This document shows positions 6,119 to 13,136 of a stretch of DNA of 14,521 nucleotides, one piece after another; position 1 is the first letter of the stretch; each line of letters opens with the position of its first letter. Under the pieces are notes generated by a model. The model was not told the origin of the DNA and made no database searches. It was given only the letters and a program-made list of their open reading frames with translations. Source of the DNA: a bacterium (lineage in GTDB: Bacteria; JAUVQV01; DATDCY01); assembly GCA_036524115.1 (NCBI GenBank), contig DATDCY010000177.1, positions 1 through 14,521 on the forward strand. The letters run 5' to 3'. A program made the position numbers and the translations under genes.

Positions 6119-6823
6119 ATGCGCGCTCCGCGGTACCGAGCCCTGCTGCTGGATCTCGACGGCACGCTCCTCGACGTCGAGATGCGCAGCTTCCTCGAGG
6201 CCTTCTTCCCGCTGGCGGCCGCCCGCTTCGGCGGGCCCCGCGAAGCCGATGCCATCGCGCGCGCCCTGGGCGAGGCCGCCCGGGCCATGGCACGCGCCAC
6301 CGACGGCGCCCGCACCGTCGACGTGGTCTTCCTCGAGGCCTTCGCCCCCGCGGTCGGCCTGACGCCCGGCCAGGTCCGCGCCGTGTTCGAGGACTTCTAC
6401 GGCGGGGACTTCGAGCAGCTGCGGCGCCTGACGCGCCCGGCCCCCGCAGCGCGGCGGCTCGTGGATCGTGCGCTCAAGCTCGGGCTGCAGCTGGTGCTGG
6501 CGACGAACCCGGTCTTCTTCGACGCCGCGATCCGCGCGCGCATCCGCTGGGCGGGGCTCGAGGACGTCCCGTTCAGCCTCGTCACGGCCGCCGAGCTCAT
6601 GCGCTGGACCAAGCCGCACGCCGGCTATTTCGCGCAGGTGCTCGAGCTGACGGACCTGCGGCCCGAAGAATGCCTCATGGTCGGCGACGACCCGGTGATG
6701 GACATGTCCGCGCGTCGCGTCGGCATCGCCACCTGGCTGGCGCTGCGCCGCGGGCAGAAGCCGCGCGCGGCGCCGCTCGCGGACGAGAGCGGCACCCTCG
6801 TCCAGCTCTCCCGTTCTCTCTAG
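6119..6823 (+). CDS. HAD-superfamily hydrolase
   Basis: A 234-residue HAD phosphatase with all four motifs: nucleophile Asp12 and acid/base Asp14 in DLDGTLLD, Thr129 in LATN, Lys165 in TKPHAGYF, and Asp190-Asp191 in GDDPVMD. A helical cap (about 20-105) lies between motifs I and II, as in the phosphoglycolate phosphatase-like subfamily. The protein dephosphorylates some small cytoplasmic phosphate ester that cannot be named from sequence. Its ATG directly abuts the TAG of the ACT gene (TAGATG), and it has no ribosome site of its own beyond a weak GAGGAG about 12 bases inside the previous gene (6099-6104). Translation therefore probably depends on coupling. Its stop codon overlaps the stop of the convergent aminopeptidase gene, with no terminator between them. 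Confidence 0.9.
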   Translation: MRAPRYRALLLDLDGTLLDVEMRSFLEAFFPLAAARFGGPREADAIARALGEAARAMARATDGARTVDVVFLEAFAPAVGLTPGQVRAVFEDFYGGDFEQLRRLTRPAPAARRLVDRALKLGLQLVLATNPVFFDAAIRARIRWAGLEDVPFSLVTAAELMRWTKPHAGYFAQVLELTDLRPEECLMVGDDPVMDMSARRVGIATWLALRRGQKPRAAPLADESGTLVQLSRSL

Positions 6824-7929
6824 AGCACCCAGCGGCCGTCGCGGAGGATCTCCTTCGTGCGGCCGCCGGGCAGCTCCGCGGCCAGGGAGGCCTTGAAGAC
6901 CACGTAGTCCTGGTGGAACGGCGTCGCGACCTTCCCGCCGAAGCCGTGGTTGTCGCCGAACGCGACGTGGACCGTGCCGAGGATCTTCTCGGACTCGAGG
7001 ATGTTGTCCGGCCGCTTCGCCCCGGGGTTGGTGCCGACGCCCAGCTCCGCGACGTTCGCGTTGAGGGCGCTCTCGCGCACCTTCCGGCGCAGCAGTTCGG
7101 CTGCCGGCCCCTCCCCCTCGACCTCGTGGAGCAGTCCGTCCCGCACCCAGAGCGCCATCGGCTTCTTGAGCCGGTCGGTCTGCGACCACTCGGCGATCAG
7201 CACGCCCTGCGTCGTCCCCTCCAGCGGCGCGAGGAACGCCTCGCCCGCCGGCAGGTTGCCGTACTTCCCCGGCACGTGCAGGAGCCCGTCGTCGGGGTGG
7301 CAGACCCGTCCGCCGAGGTCCATCCGCAGGTAGGTGCCGTTGGCGCCGCGCACGATTGCGCGCCGCGCCCCGTTGAGCACCGCGGCGCACGCCGCCGTCC
7401 TGCGCGCGACATCCTTCCAGTCCACGGCCATCGGCCCGGCGAACATCAGGGGATCGAAGATCGGCATGCTCGCGTAGCGCGCCTTCGCCAGCGATGTCGC
7501 GAAGCTGCGGAAGCGCGTGTGCGTCGTCGAGTAGCGCGAGAGCCCGACCACGACCTGCGGCGCCACGGCCGCGCCCTTGCGGAGCACCCGCGCGGCCGCG
7601 GCCAGGTCGCGCGCGCTCGCCCTCTTGGCGAGGATGCGCGCGAGCACGCCGGAGCGCTCCAGCGCGCGGACCGCCTCCTCGCCGAAGAACTGGGCCCAGA
7701 GGCCGGCGGGCGGCTCGGCCCCGTGCGTGCCGGTCGGCGCGTACTCCACCAGCGTCGCCTCGCCGGCGAGCTCCGCCGCCAGTTCGGCGGCCTCGCGCGC
7801 GCAGCGATGCTGGCGCACCCAGCCCGGGTTCGCCGCGTCGGGCAGGTCGGCGAACACGAGCACCCGCTCCGACTTCTTCAGGCGGATGTTCTCCCGGAAC
7901 AGCTTGAGCAGCCCCTCGCGATACCGCAT
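6820..7929 (-). CDS. M29-type metallo-aminopeptidase
   Basis: The 369 residues match the thermophilic aminopeptidase (peptidase M29, AmpS/AmpT) family, a little shorter than the usual 400-415. All five dimetal ligands can be placed: Glu230 in LPAGEAF, Glu295 in AELGVGTNP, His321 in LGTVHVAFG, and His339 plus Asp341 in FHQDYVV. Spacings follow the known enzymes except for a shorter loop between the two histidines. The C-terminal signature around 295-341 is very clear; the N-terminal half is more divergent. The enzyme should remove N-terminal residues from peptides in the cytoplasm. The ATG is preceded on the minus strand by a G-rich ribosome site containing eight consecutive Gs (7933-7940). 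It is the last gene of an operon with a VWA-like protein (38 bases upstream) and rqcH. Its stop shares the CTAG at 6820-6823 with the converging HAD gene. Confidence 0.85.
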   Translation of the reverse strand: MRYREGLLKLFRENIRLKKSERVLVFADLPDAANPGWVRQHRCAREAAELAAELAGEATLVEYAPTGTHGAEPPAGLWAQFFGEEAVRALERSGVLARILAKRASARDLAAAARVLRKGAAVAPQVVVGLSRYSTTHTRFRSFATSLAKARYASMPIFDPLMFAGPMAVDWKDVARRTAACAAVLNGARRAIVRGANGTYLRMDLGGRVCHPDDGLLHVPGKYGNLPAGEAFLAPLEGTTQGVLIAEWSQTDRLKKPMALWVRDGLLHEVEGEGPAAELLRRKVRESALNANVAELGVGTNPGAKRPDNILESEKILGTVHVAFGDNHGFGGKVATPFHQDYVVFKASLAAELPGGRTKEILRDGRWVL

Positions 7930-7967
7930 CGTCCCCCCCCTCGCGCGCCGCGGGTGCGGCGAAGCCC

Positions 7968-9416
7968 TCAGTCGCCCGTGCCGAAGGAGACGGCGCGCAC
8001 CGTGCTCGCGCCCCCCTCGACCGCGGCCTCGTCGACCGACCGTTCCTGCCCCTTCCAGCGCACCCGCGCGCGGTAGACGCCCGGCGAGAGCTCGAAGCGC
8101 GACGGAAGGCTGCAGGAGCGCGCGACGACGGTCTGTTCCTCCGGCTCTCCCTGCAGCACCTCCGTCCCCCAGGCGCAACCGAAACCGGCGCTGTCCCCGG
8201 CGATCTCCTGGCCGGAGGCGTCGAGCGCCTGCACGAACAGCTCGCCGGTCGGGAACGTGACGCGGACCTCGACGCGCTCCCCGGGCGCCACCGCGACCGC
8301 GGCGGTCTTCTCCTGCCCGGCGTAGCGGGCCTTGACGACGTAGACTCCCCCGGGGAGCGCAAACGAGGCCGGGAAGAGCTCGGCCAGCCGTCCCGCCTCC
8401 TGGGCGCTCTCGCTGCCGCCCGGACGCAGCACCACGCCCCAGCCCGCGTCCCCGCCGGGGGAGATCCCGCGGACCTCCTGGCCCGTGCCGTGAATAGCGC
8501 GCACCACGATCGCGGACTCCATGTCCGCCGCGATGCGCCGCAGCGCCCCTTCGAGCTCCGCCGGGGACGAAGCCGTCGAGACCGTCCCACCCGTGCGCTC
8601 GGCCAGGCAGCGGTACGGGCCTCCCCACGACGGATCGAACACCGGCGCGGGCGCCCCGGCGGTCCCGGCCTCGGGCATGTCGGGCTGCGCACCCGGCTCG
8701 GGCGGGCGCGCCAGCAGTACGAGGTGGATGCGTGCCGCGCCGCCCCCGGGCGGGGGGTTCGAGCCGCAGAGATCGGCGGGGCACCCCTCGGCGTCTCCCG
8801 CGAGGATGACCACGGCGTGCTCCCCGGCGGCCTCGGCGAGGTCGCCCATCGCGGCCTCGGCCGCCTTCGCGGGGTTGCGCGGCCCGCGGCCGAGGCCGGC
8901 GGCCGCATCCAGCGCCGCGACCAGCTCGCCGTGGCCCCAGGGCCCGGGCGGCCTGACCTGGTCGGTTCCGCCGCACTCCCCCTCGGCCCCCGCCAGCGCG
9001 CGCACGCCGACCCAGAGCCCCGCCGGCGGCCTAGCGAGGAACGCATCCAGGCCGGCGCGCAGCACGGGCTGCCCGCTGCCCGGTGGAGCACCGCCGGGGC
9101 CGGCCGCCAGTGCCGGCAGGTCGGCGACGACGACGAGGCCCGGGGACTCGAGCGCCGAGCGCAGCGCCACGACGCCCTCGCCCAGCGGCACCCCTTCCTC
9201 GGCCTTCTCCGCCTTCTGCTCGACCGGCGGCGCCTCCCGCTGCTGCAGCGAAGGGATCCCGGCGGTCTTCCCGGGCGTCGCCGATGGCCGGCGCGCCGTG
9301 AGGCGCTCGAGCTCGTTCTCGAGCGAGGCCTTGCGCCCGAAGAAGTAGGTCGCGAGAAAGACCGCCGCGGCGGCGAGGAGCAGGCCGGCGACGTAGACCA
9401 GGCCCGGCCGCCTCAT
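7968..9416 (-). CDS. Membrane-anchored protein with degenerate von Willebrand A domain
   Basis: The 482-residue protein starts with a signal anchor (hydrophobic residues 6-26), followed by a short Glu/Leu/Arg helix (29-41) and a Pro/Glu-rich linker, so the rest is probably periplasmic. Residues 92-295 follow the pattern of bacterial VWA proteins: a core strand GLVVVADL (93-100), ECGG (147-150), VVILAGDAEGCPADLC (202-217) matching the usual SDG-x-x-x-C-x-x-x-x-C region, and RCLAERTGGTVSTASS (269-284). The metal site is broken: Asp99 is followed by Leu-Pro-Ala-Leu where Asp-x-Ser-x-Ser is expected. Residues 345-390 and 390-478 look like two beta-sandwich repeats (PGGVYVVKARYAG, SPGVYRARVRWKG). 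Function is unknown; probably a binding or scaffold protein. Its ATG overlaps the rqcH stop (ATGA), so it is translationally coupled to rqcH. Confidence 0.7.
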   Translation of the reverse strand: MRRPGLVYVAGLLLAAAAVFLATYFFGRKASLENELERLTARRPSATPGKTAGIPSLQQREAPPVEQKAEKAEEGVPLGEGVVALRSALESPGLVVVADLPALAAGPGGAPPGSGQPVLRAGLDAFLARPPAGLWVGVRALAGAEGECGGTDQVRPPGPWGHGELVAALDAAAGLGRGPRNPAKAAEAAMGDLAEAAGEHAVVILAGDAEGCPADLCGSNPPPGGGAARIHLVLLARPPEPGAQPDMPEAGTAGAPAPVFDPSWGGPYRCLAERTGGTVSTASSPAELEGALRRIAADMESAIVVRAIHGTGQEVRGISPGGDAGWGVVLRPGGSESAQEAGRLAELFPASFALPGGVYVVKARYAGQEKTAAVAVAPGERVEVRVTFPTGELFVQALDASGQEIAGDSAGFGCAWGTEVLQGEPEEQTVVARSCSLPSRFELSPGVYRARVRWKGQERSVDEAAVEGGASTVRAVSFGTGD

Positions 9417-11116
9417 CCGGCCGTCCCCGCGGACCCCTCGGCCGCCGCGAGCTCACGGAAGCCGGCGGGGACACCGGGACGCACGCGGACGGTGGCGGAC
9501 TCGCCGAGGGTGACCGTGCCCGGCGGCCCGCCCCTGACCTTGCGCACGTTCCTGCGTCGCGTGTACGCCACGTCCACCATGCCCTGCCCCCTCGCGCCGC
9601 TGTGCCAGGCCGCGATCGCCCCCGCGGCCGCGATGGCCTCCGCGGGGGGCTCGCCGCCGGCCCCCTTGAGGACGACGTGCGCCCCCGGGAAGTCGCGGAC
9701 ATGAAACCAGTAGTCCTCCGGCGCGGCGACCTTGCCCGTGAGCCGGTCGTTCCCCGCGCCGCTCTTGCCGACTAGGATACGCCAGCCCCCGGCGCCGCGG
9801 TACTCCCTGATGCCCGGGATCGACTTGACACCGGCGGCGCCCGCCGGCCTCGTCGCGCCCGATGCGCTCCGCCCGCCGTCCTGCGCCGGCAGATCGCCCG
9901 CGGCCAGCTGCTCCTCGAGCTGCAGGCGGCGCGCGGCGATCGCCGGGAGTTTCCGGGCCGCGAGCTCCGCGCGGCGGCGGATCTTGCGCGCGCGGGCGAA
10001 CAGCGTCGCGGCGTTCCGCCGCGCGTCGAGCGCAGGGTCGAGAGCCACTTCTGCGTTCGCGCCCGAGACCGGGTCGGTGACCGCGAGCCGCGTCGCGCCC
10101 CGCGGCACGACCGCGGCGCCGGAGGCCAGGGCTGTCCCGGCCGCCTGCGCCAGCGCGGCCTCGGCTGCCGCTTCCGCGCCGGCTTCGCGCCGCCGCATCG
10201 CCTCCTCCGCGTCGAGCTTCGCCGCCAGCCGCCGGACCCGCCGCTCCACCTCGATGTGCCGGCGCTCCGTCTCCCGGCGCCGGTCGCGCTCCGCGAAGAA
10301 CGCTTCCGCCGCCGCGCTCATCGTCGGCGCCTCGACGTGCGGCTCGCCCTCCCAGGCCGGGACGGGCAGCGGGAGCAACGCGCCCCGCAGCGGATAGGAG
10401 ACCGGCCGGATCTCGCCGCGCTCGACCGCGGCGCGGCAGGCCAGCAGCTGCGCGTGCACCGCCGCTCCCGGGTCGGCGTCGAATCCGGCGGCCGCGCGGG
10501 CCCGCGCCTCCGCCAGCGCGAGCGTCGCCGGGCCGACGCCCTGGAGCCGCCGGCACAGCAGCTTCGGGGCGCCATCGCTCTCGCGCCAGAGCGCCGAGAA
10601 CGCCTGAGGGTCCAGCGCCCAGGGATCGAGCCGGTCCGCGGCGGGAGGCGGCGCGTACGGCTCGCCGGGCAGCACCGTCCGCACGCGGCTCAAGGGGAAG
10701 GCGACGTGCTGCAGGGCGTCCACGATCGTCCCCGCCTCCACCAGGACCAGGTTGCTGTGCTTGCCCATGATCTCCGCGACCAGCCGCAGACCGCTGCCCC
10801 CGCCGCGCCCCGCGGCGAACTCGAGCTCCACGACGCGCTCCATCCCGGGACACCCGGCCGCGGCGAGCGTCCGTCCCTCCAGCCGCTTGCGCAGCAGCCT
10901 GCAGAAGGCCGTCGGCGCCGGGAGCGCCGCGGGCCGCGCGGACGAGAGGTGCAGCCGCGGGTCGTCCGGGTCGGTCGAGACGAGCAAACGGCGCTCCGCC
11001 CCGCCCCGCAGGACCAGGACGATCGCGCGGGGCGATGGCTGGAGGACGGCCTGGACGCGCGCCGGCAGATCCCGCGCCAGCTCGCGCGCCACGGCCTTGA
11101 GGACGATGGCTTCCAT
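9413..11116 (-). CDS. rqcH: RqcH/NFACT-family ribosome quality-control protein (Rqc2 homologue, FbpA-like)
   Basis: RqcH binds peptidyl-tRNA-blocked 50S subunits and adds alanine tails to stalled chains, marking them for proteolysis. The 567 residues give the family's architecture: NFACT-N (about 1-180) with EIMGKHSNLVLV (115-126), a helix-hairpin-helix-like part with GVGPATLA (193-200), a long charged coiled coil (about 265-325), further helices to about 405, and a C-terminal NFACT-R domain (about 435-545) with YWFHVRDFPGAHVVLK (469-484). Length is normal. Older annotations call this fibronectin-binding protein A. At the position of the conserved Asp-Arg pair the sequence reads Glu93-Arg94 (GMERVVEL). 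The ATG at 11116 begins the usual N terminus (MEAIVLKAV); the frame continues 36 codons upstream, through the promoter, without family similarity. There is no clear ribosome site. First gene of an operon with the VWA and aminopeptidase genes. Confidence 0.9.
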   Translation of the reverse strand: MEAIVLKAVARELARDLPARVQAVLQPSPRAIVLVLRGGAERRLLVSTDPDDPRLHLSSARPAALPAPTAFCRLLRKRLEGRTLAAAGCPGMERVVELEFAAGRGGGSGLRLVAEIMGKHSNLVLVEAGTIVDALQHVAFPLSRVRTVLPGEPYAPPPAADRLDPWALDPQAFSALWRESDGAPKLLCRRLQGVGPATLALAEARARAAAGFDADPGAAVHAQLLACRAAVERGEIRPVSYPLRGALLPLPVPAWEGEPHVEAPTMSAAAEAFFAERDRRRETERRHIEVERRVRRLAAKLDAEEAMRRREAGAEAAAEAALAQAAGTALASGAAVVPRGATRLAVTDPVSGANAEVALDPALDARRNAATLFARARKIRRRAELAARKLPAIAARRLQLEEQLAAGDLPAQDGGRSASGATRPAGAAGVKSIPGIREYRGAGGWRILVGKSGAGNDRLTGKVAAPEDYWFHVRDFPGAHVVLKGAGGEPPAEAIAAAGAIAAWHSGARGQGMVDVAYTRRRNVRKVRGGPPGTVTLGESATVRVRPGVPAGFRELAAAEGSAGTAG

Positions 11117-11133
11117 GGCTGCTGTCGTGCCGC

Positions 11134-11163
11134 ATCCTAGGACATGCCCCCGACCCGCGTCAA
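11134..11163 (-). promoter_or_regulatory. Sigma-70-type promoter of the rqcH operon
   Basis: On the minus strand: TTGACG (11163-11158), an 18-bp spacer, TAGGAT (11139-11134). The ATG is 17 bases beyond the -10 box, so the leader would be about 10 bases with no ribosome site visible. It faces away from the yicC promoter 67 bases further on. Confidence 0.65.
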
Positions 11164-11229
11164 ACGCACGTCCGCGCGGCGCGCGGACCGGCAGAGCACC
11201 CAGGCGCATGCGGATCGTGGACATTCGAG

Positions 11230-11258
11230 TTGACTTTCCCCGTCCGCCTCCCTAGGAT
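11230..11258 (+). promoter_or_regulatory. Sigma-70-type promoter of yicC
   Basis: TTGACT (11230-11235), a 17-bp spacer, TAGGAT (11253-11258). Transcription should start at about 11265, giving a short leader that carries GGAGGTGG (11271-11278) in front of the ATG at 11281. Its -10 box is identical to that of the divergent rqcH promoter. Confidence 0.7.
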
Positions 11259-11280
11259 TCACCTCGGTCCGGAGGTGGTC

Positions 11281-12156
11281 ATGGCGGAGAGCATGACTGG
11301 CTACGGGCGCGGGGAGTACCGTAGCGAGCGGTACCACGTCGGGGTTGAGATCAAGAGCGTCAACCACCGCTTCCTTGAGATCAAGCTGCGCCTTCCCCGC
11401 GAGCTCGGTGCCAGCGAGAACGCGATGCGGGCGGCCCTGCGGCAGCGCTTCGCGCGCGGGGCGGTCGACGCGACGGTCCAGCTCGAGCGCCAGGAGGGCG
11501 ACCGGCGGTTCGCGGTGGACGAAACGCTGCTCTCGCAGGTCGCGGAGGGGCTGGCCGCGGCGGCGCGGCGACTGGGGATCGAGGGCAGGTTCGACCTCGC
11601 GACCCTGGCGCAGTTCCGCGAGATCTTCCGCTTCGAGGCGCCGCCCGACGACCTCGCGGAGCTGGAGGCGGGCGCGCAGGCGGCGTTCGAGGCCGCGTGC
11701 GAGCAGCTCGAGGCAGCGCGCCGGCGCGAGGGCTCGGTGCTCGAGGCGGCGATCGGCGCCTCCCTCGGGGAGCTGCGCGGGGTGCACCGCCGGATGACGG
11801 AGCTGGCGCCGCAGGTGGCGCGCCAGCTCAAGGAGACGATCGCGGCGCGCGCGGCCGAGCTCTTCGGGCAGCAGCGGCTGGCGCCCGAGCGCATCGAACA
11901 GGAGGCGGTGCTGCTGGCGATGCGCAGCGACGTGACCGAGGAGCTGACGCGCCTCGGCGGGCACCTCGAGGCGTGCGGCGCGGCCCTCGCCGCGGGGGAG
12001 CCCGCGGGGCGGCGGATGGACTTTCTGCTGCAGGAGATGCACCGGGAGCTGAACACGGCCGCGGCGAAGGCGAACACGGGGGCGCTGGCGCAGCTGGCGA
12101 TCGACGGCAAGCTCGAGCTGGAGAAGGTGCGCGAGCAGGTCCAGAACCTGGAATAG
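11281..12156 (+). CDS. yicC: YicC/YloC-family endoribonuclease
   Basis: The 291 residues match YicC from end to end. The N-terminal signature is SMTGYGRGEY (4-13), then KSVNHRFLEIKLRLP (25-39). The C-terminal DUF1732 block is GRRMDFLLQEMHRELNTAAAKA (243-264), followed by the closing LELEKVREQVQNLE (278-291). YicC proteins are conserved stress-induced endoribonucleases with roles in RNA turnover. The ATG at 11281 has a strong GGAGGTGG site, which decides the start; an in-frame TTG at 11230 is the promoter's -35 box, not a codon. In many bacteria yicC is followed by remA, gmk and rpoZ. Here a receiver-domain gene comes next and remA follows that. A hairpin with a short T-rich tail lies just after the stop codon, so read-through into the next genes may be limited. 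Confidence 0.94.
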   Translation: MAESMTGYGRGEYRSERYHVGVEIKSVNHRFLEIKLRLPRELGASENAMRAALRQRFARGAVDATVQLERQEGDRRFAVDETLLSQVAEGLAAAARRLGIEGRFDLATLAQFREIFRFEAPPDDLAELEAGAQAAFEAACEQLEAARRREGSVLEAAIGASLGELRGVHRRMTELAPQVARQLKETIAARAAELFGQQRLAPERIEQEAVLLAMRSDVTEELTRLGGHLEACGAALAAGEPAGRRMDFLLQEMHRELNTAAAKANTGALAQLAIDGKLELEKVREQVQNLE

Positions 12157-12157
12157 C

Positions 12158-12179
12158 CCCGCCGGCACGGCGGGTTCTT
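12158..12179 (+). terminator. Weak terminator or attenuator after yicC
   Basis: CCCGCCG (12158-12164), loop GCA, CGGCGGG (12168-12174): a perfect 7-bp stem, followed by TTCTT. The tail is short and interrupted, so partial termination is likelier than a full stop. It lies 19 bases before the ATG of the receiver gene and could set its level relative to yicC. Confidence 0.5.
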
Positions 12180-12198
12180 GATGCAAGGAGGAGACGAG

Positions 12199-12630
12199 AT
12201 GGCCAGAAGACCGAAGGCGGCCGCGGCGCCGAAGCAGGCGGAGCCCAAGAAGCGCGCCGAGATCTCCGTCCTGGTGGTCGACGACGAGATGAACCTCACG
12301 CTCGCCATGCGGCGGCTGCTCTCGGCCGAGGGGTACCGGACGGAGACCGCCAACTCCGGCGACGAGGCGCTGCGCAAGGCGCGGGAGGCGCACTACGACG
12401 TCATCTTCCTCGACGTGAACATGCCGGGGATGAACGGGCTCGAGACGTTCGTCAAGCTCGGCGAGGCCGCGCCGCAGAGCGCCGTCGTGATGATCACCGG
12501 CTACGGCAAGACCCTCAAGGCCGTCATCGAGGAGGCCCGCTCGCTCGGCGTGCGGGCGGTGATCGACAAGCCGTTCAAGATCAACCAGATCACCGAGGCG
12601 ATCCGCGCGATCATCCCCCACGCGGACTAG
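12199..12630 (+). CDS. Single-domain response regulator (receiver protein)
   Basis: The 143 residues are a CheY-like receiver domain and little else. The acidic pair Asp28-Asp29 is in VLVVDDE, the phosphoacceptor Asp72 in [11 protein letters not shown], switch Thr100 in MITGYGK, and Lys124 in IDKPFK. All residues for phosphorylation are present. There is no output domain, so it signals through protein contact. An unusual N-terminal extension of about 21 residues is rich in Lys, Ala and Pro ([19 protein letters not shown]) and precedes the first strand. Start chosen at the ATG 12199, which has AAGGAGGAG at 12185-12193; a TTG at 12178 and an ATG at 12181 are also in frame but would place the ribosome site inside the gene. 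No histidine kinase is nearby. The gene sits between yicC and remA, where a receiver gene is not usual. Confidence 0.92.
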   Translation: MARRPKAAAAPKQAEPKKRAEISVLVVDDEMNLTLAMRRLLSAEGYRTETANSGDEALRKAREAHYDVIFLDVNMPGMNGLETFVKLGEAAPQSAVVMITGYGKTLKAVIEEARSLGVRAVIDKPFKINQITEAIRAIIPHAD

Positions 12631-12679
12631 GGCTGAGGCGGGCACCGGCACCCCCGAGGCGCGAGAGGCGGACGCGACC

Positions 12680-12946
12680 GTGGCCATCACGCTCGTGAAC
12701 ATCGGCTTCGGCAACGTCGTCGTGGTCGAACGCATCGTCGCCGTCGTCCACCCGGGCTCCTCTCCCGCGCGCCGGCTCAAGGAGGACGCCCGCGAGAGCG
12801 GCCGGCTCGTCGACGCGACGCAGGGGCGGCGCACGCGCTCGATCCTCGTCACCGATTCCAACCACGTGATCCTGTCCGCGGTGCAGGGCGAGACCATCGC
12901 GCAGCGCCTCGCCCCGCCGGCCGCGGGCCGGCCCGAGCCGGCCTAG
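12680..12946 (+). CDS. remA: RemA (DUF370) extracellular-matrix regulator homologue
   Basis: This 88-residue protein follows Bacillus RemA nearly throughout: [10 protein letters not shown] (5-14), Arg18, SSPARRL with Pro29 (27-33), DAR (36-38), [20 protein letters not shown] (43-62) and [15 protein letters not shown] (63-77). RemA in Bacillus is a ring-forming DNA-binding activator of matrix and osmoprotection genes; its role in Gram-negative lineages is largely unknown. The start is GTG; no ATG fits. A weak AGAGG lies about 11 bases upstream. It is 49 bases after the receiver gene and probably co-transcribed with it. In the familiar neighbourhood gmk and rpoZ come next, but here a 261-base non-coding gap leads straight to coaBC. 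The tail after residue 78 ([10 protein letters not shown]) is lineage-specific. Confidence 0.92.
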   Translation: MAITLVNIGFGNVVVVERIVAVVHPGSSPARRLKEDARESGRLVDATQGRRTRSILVTDSNHVILSAVQGETIAQRLAPPAAGRPEPA

Positions 12947-12949
12947 GGC

Positions 12950-12981
12950 GACCGCGCCAGATCCGCGCGAAACGCGCGGTC
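12950..12981 (+). repeat. Nested inverted repeat after remA
   Basis: GACCGCGC (12950-12957) is a perfect inverted partner of GCGCGGTC (12974-12981). Inside it, GCGCG (12965-12969) can pair with CGCGC (12973-12977) around an AAA loop, so the right arm has two competing partners. It starts 3 bases after the remA stop, but no T-run follows. The half-sequence GATCCGCGCG (12960-12969) recurs in the palindrome at 13137. Confidence 0.5.
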
Positions 12982-13136
12982 AGCGGGGGCAGACCTGTCA
13001 CTTGGCCTGGATCCTCGTGGGTTGTCGCTCGGGCCAGACCGCGTCGCTCGCTTTAGGCGTTTCTTGTTTCTTCCGCCCCGTTCTTCGTGAGCGAATCCAA
13101 GCTCATTCCCTGGTTGGGATGCCCGCTGCTCTGCTG
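12982..13136. other. Non-coding spacer with atypical composition
   Basis: This stretch has TTTAGGCGTTTCTTGTTTCTT and similar T-rich patches unlike the flanking genes, no ribosome site and no recognisable protein on either strand. It contains GGGGGCAGACCTGTCACTT near its left end (12985-13003). It is bounded on both sides by GC-rich palindromes that share a half-site. It is probably a remnant of an inserted element; I cannot identify which. Confidence 0.4.

Noticed and set aside
5570-9091. A minus-strand open frame of 1173 codons
   Set aside because: It runs antisense through the ACT and HAD genes and out of frame through the aminopeptidase and VWA genes. It is rich in Arg, Pro and Ala without domain motifs, as expected from high-GC shadow frames.
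11230-11280. A TTG start giving YicC 17 more residues
   Set aside because: The TTG is part of a TTGACT -35 box with a well-spaced -10 box, and GGAGGTGG lies just before the ATG at 11281, where YicC proteins start.
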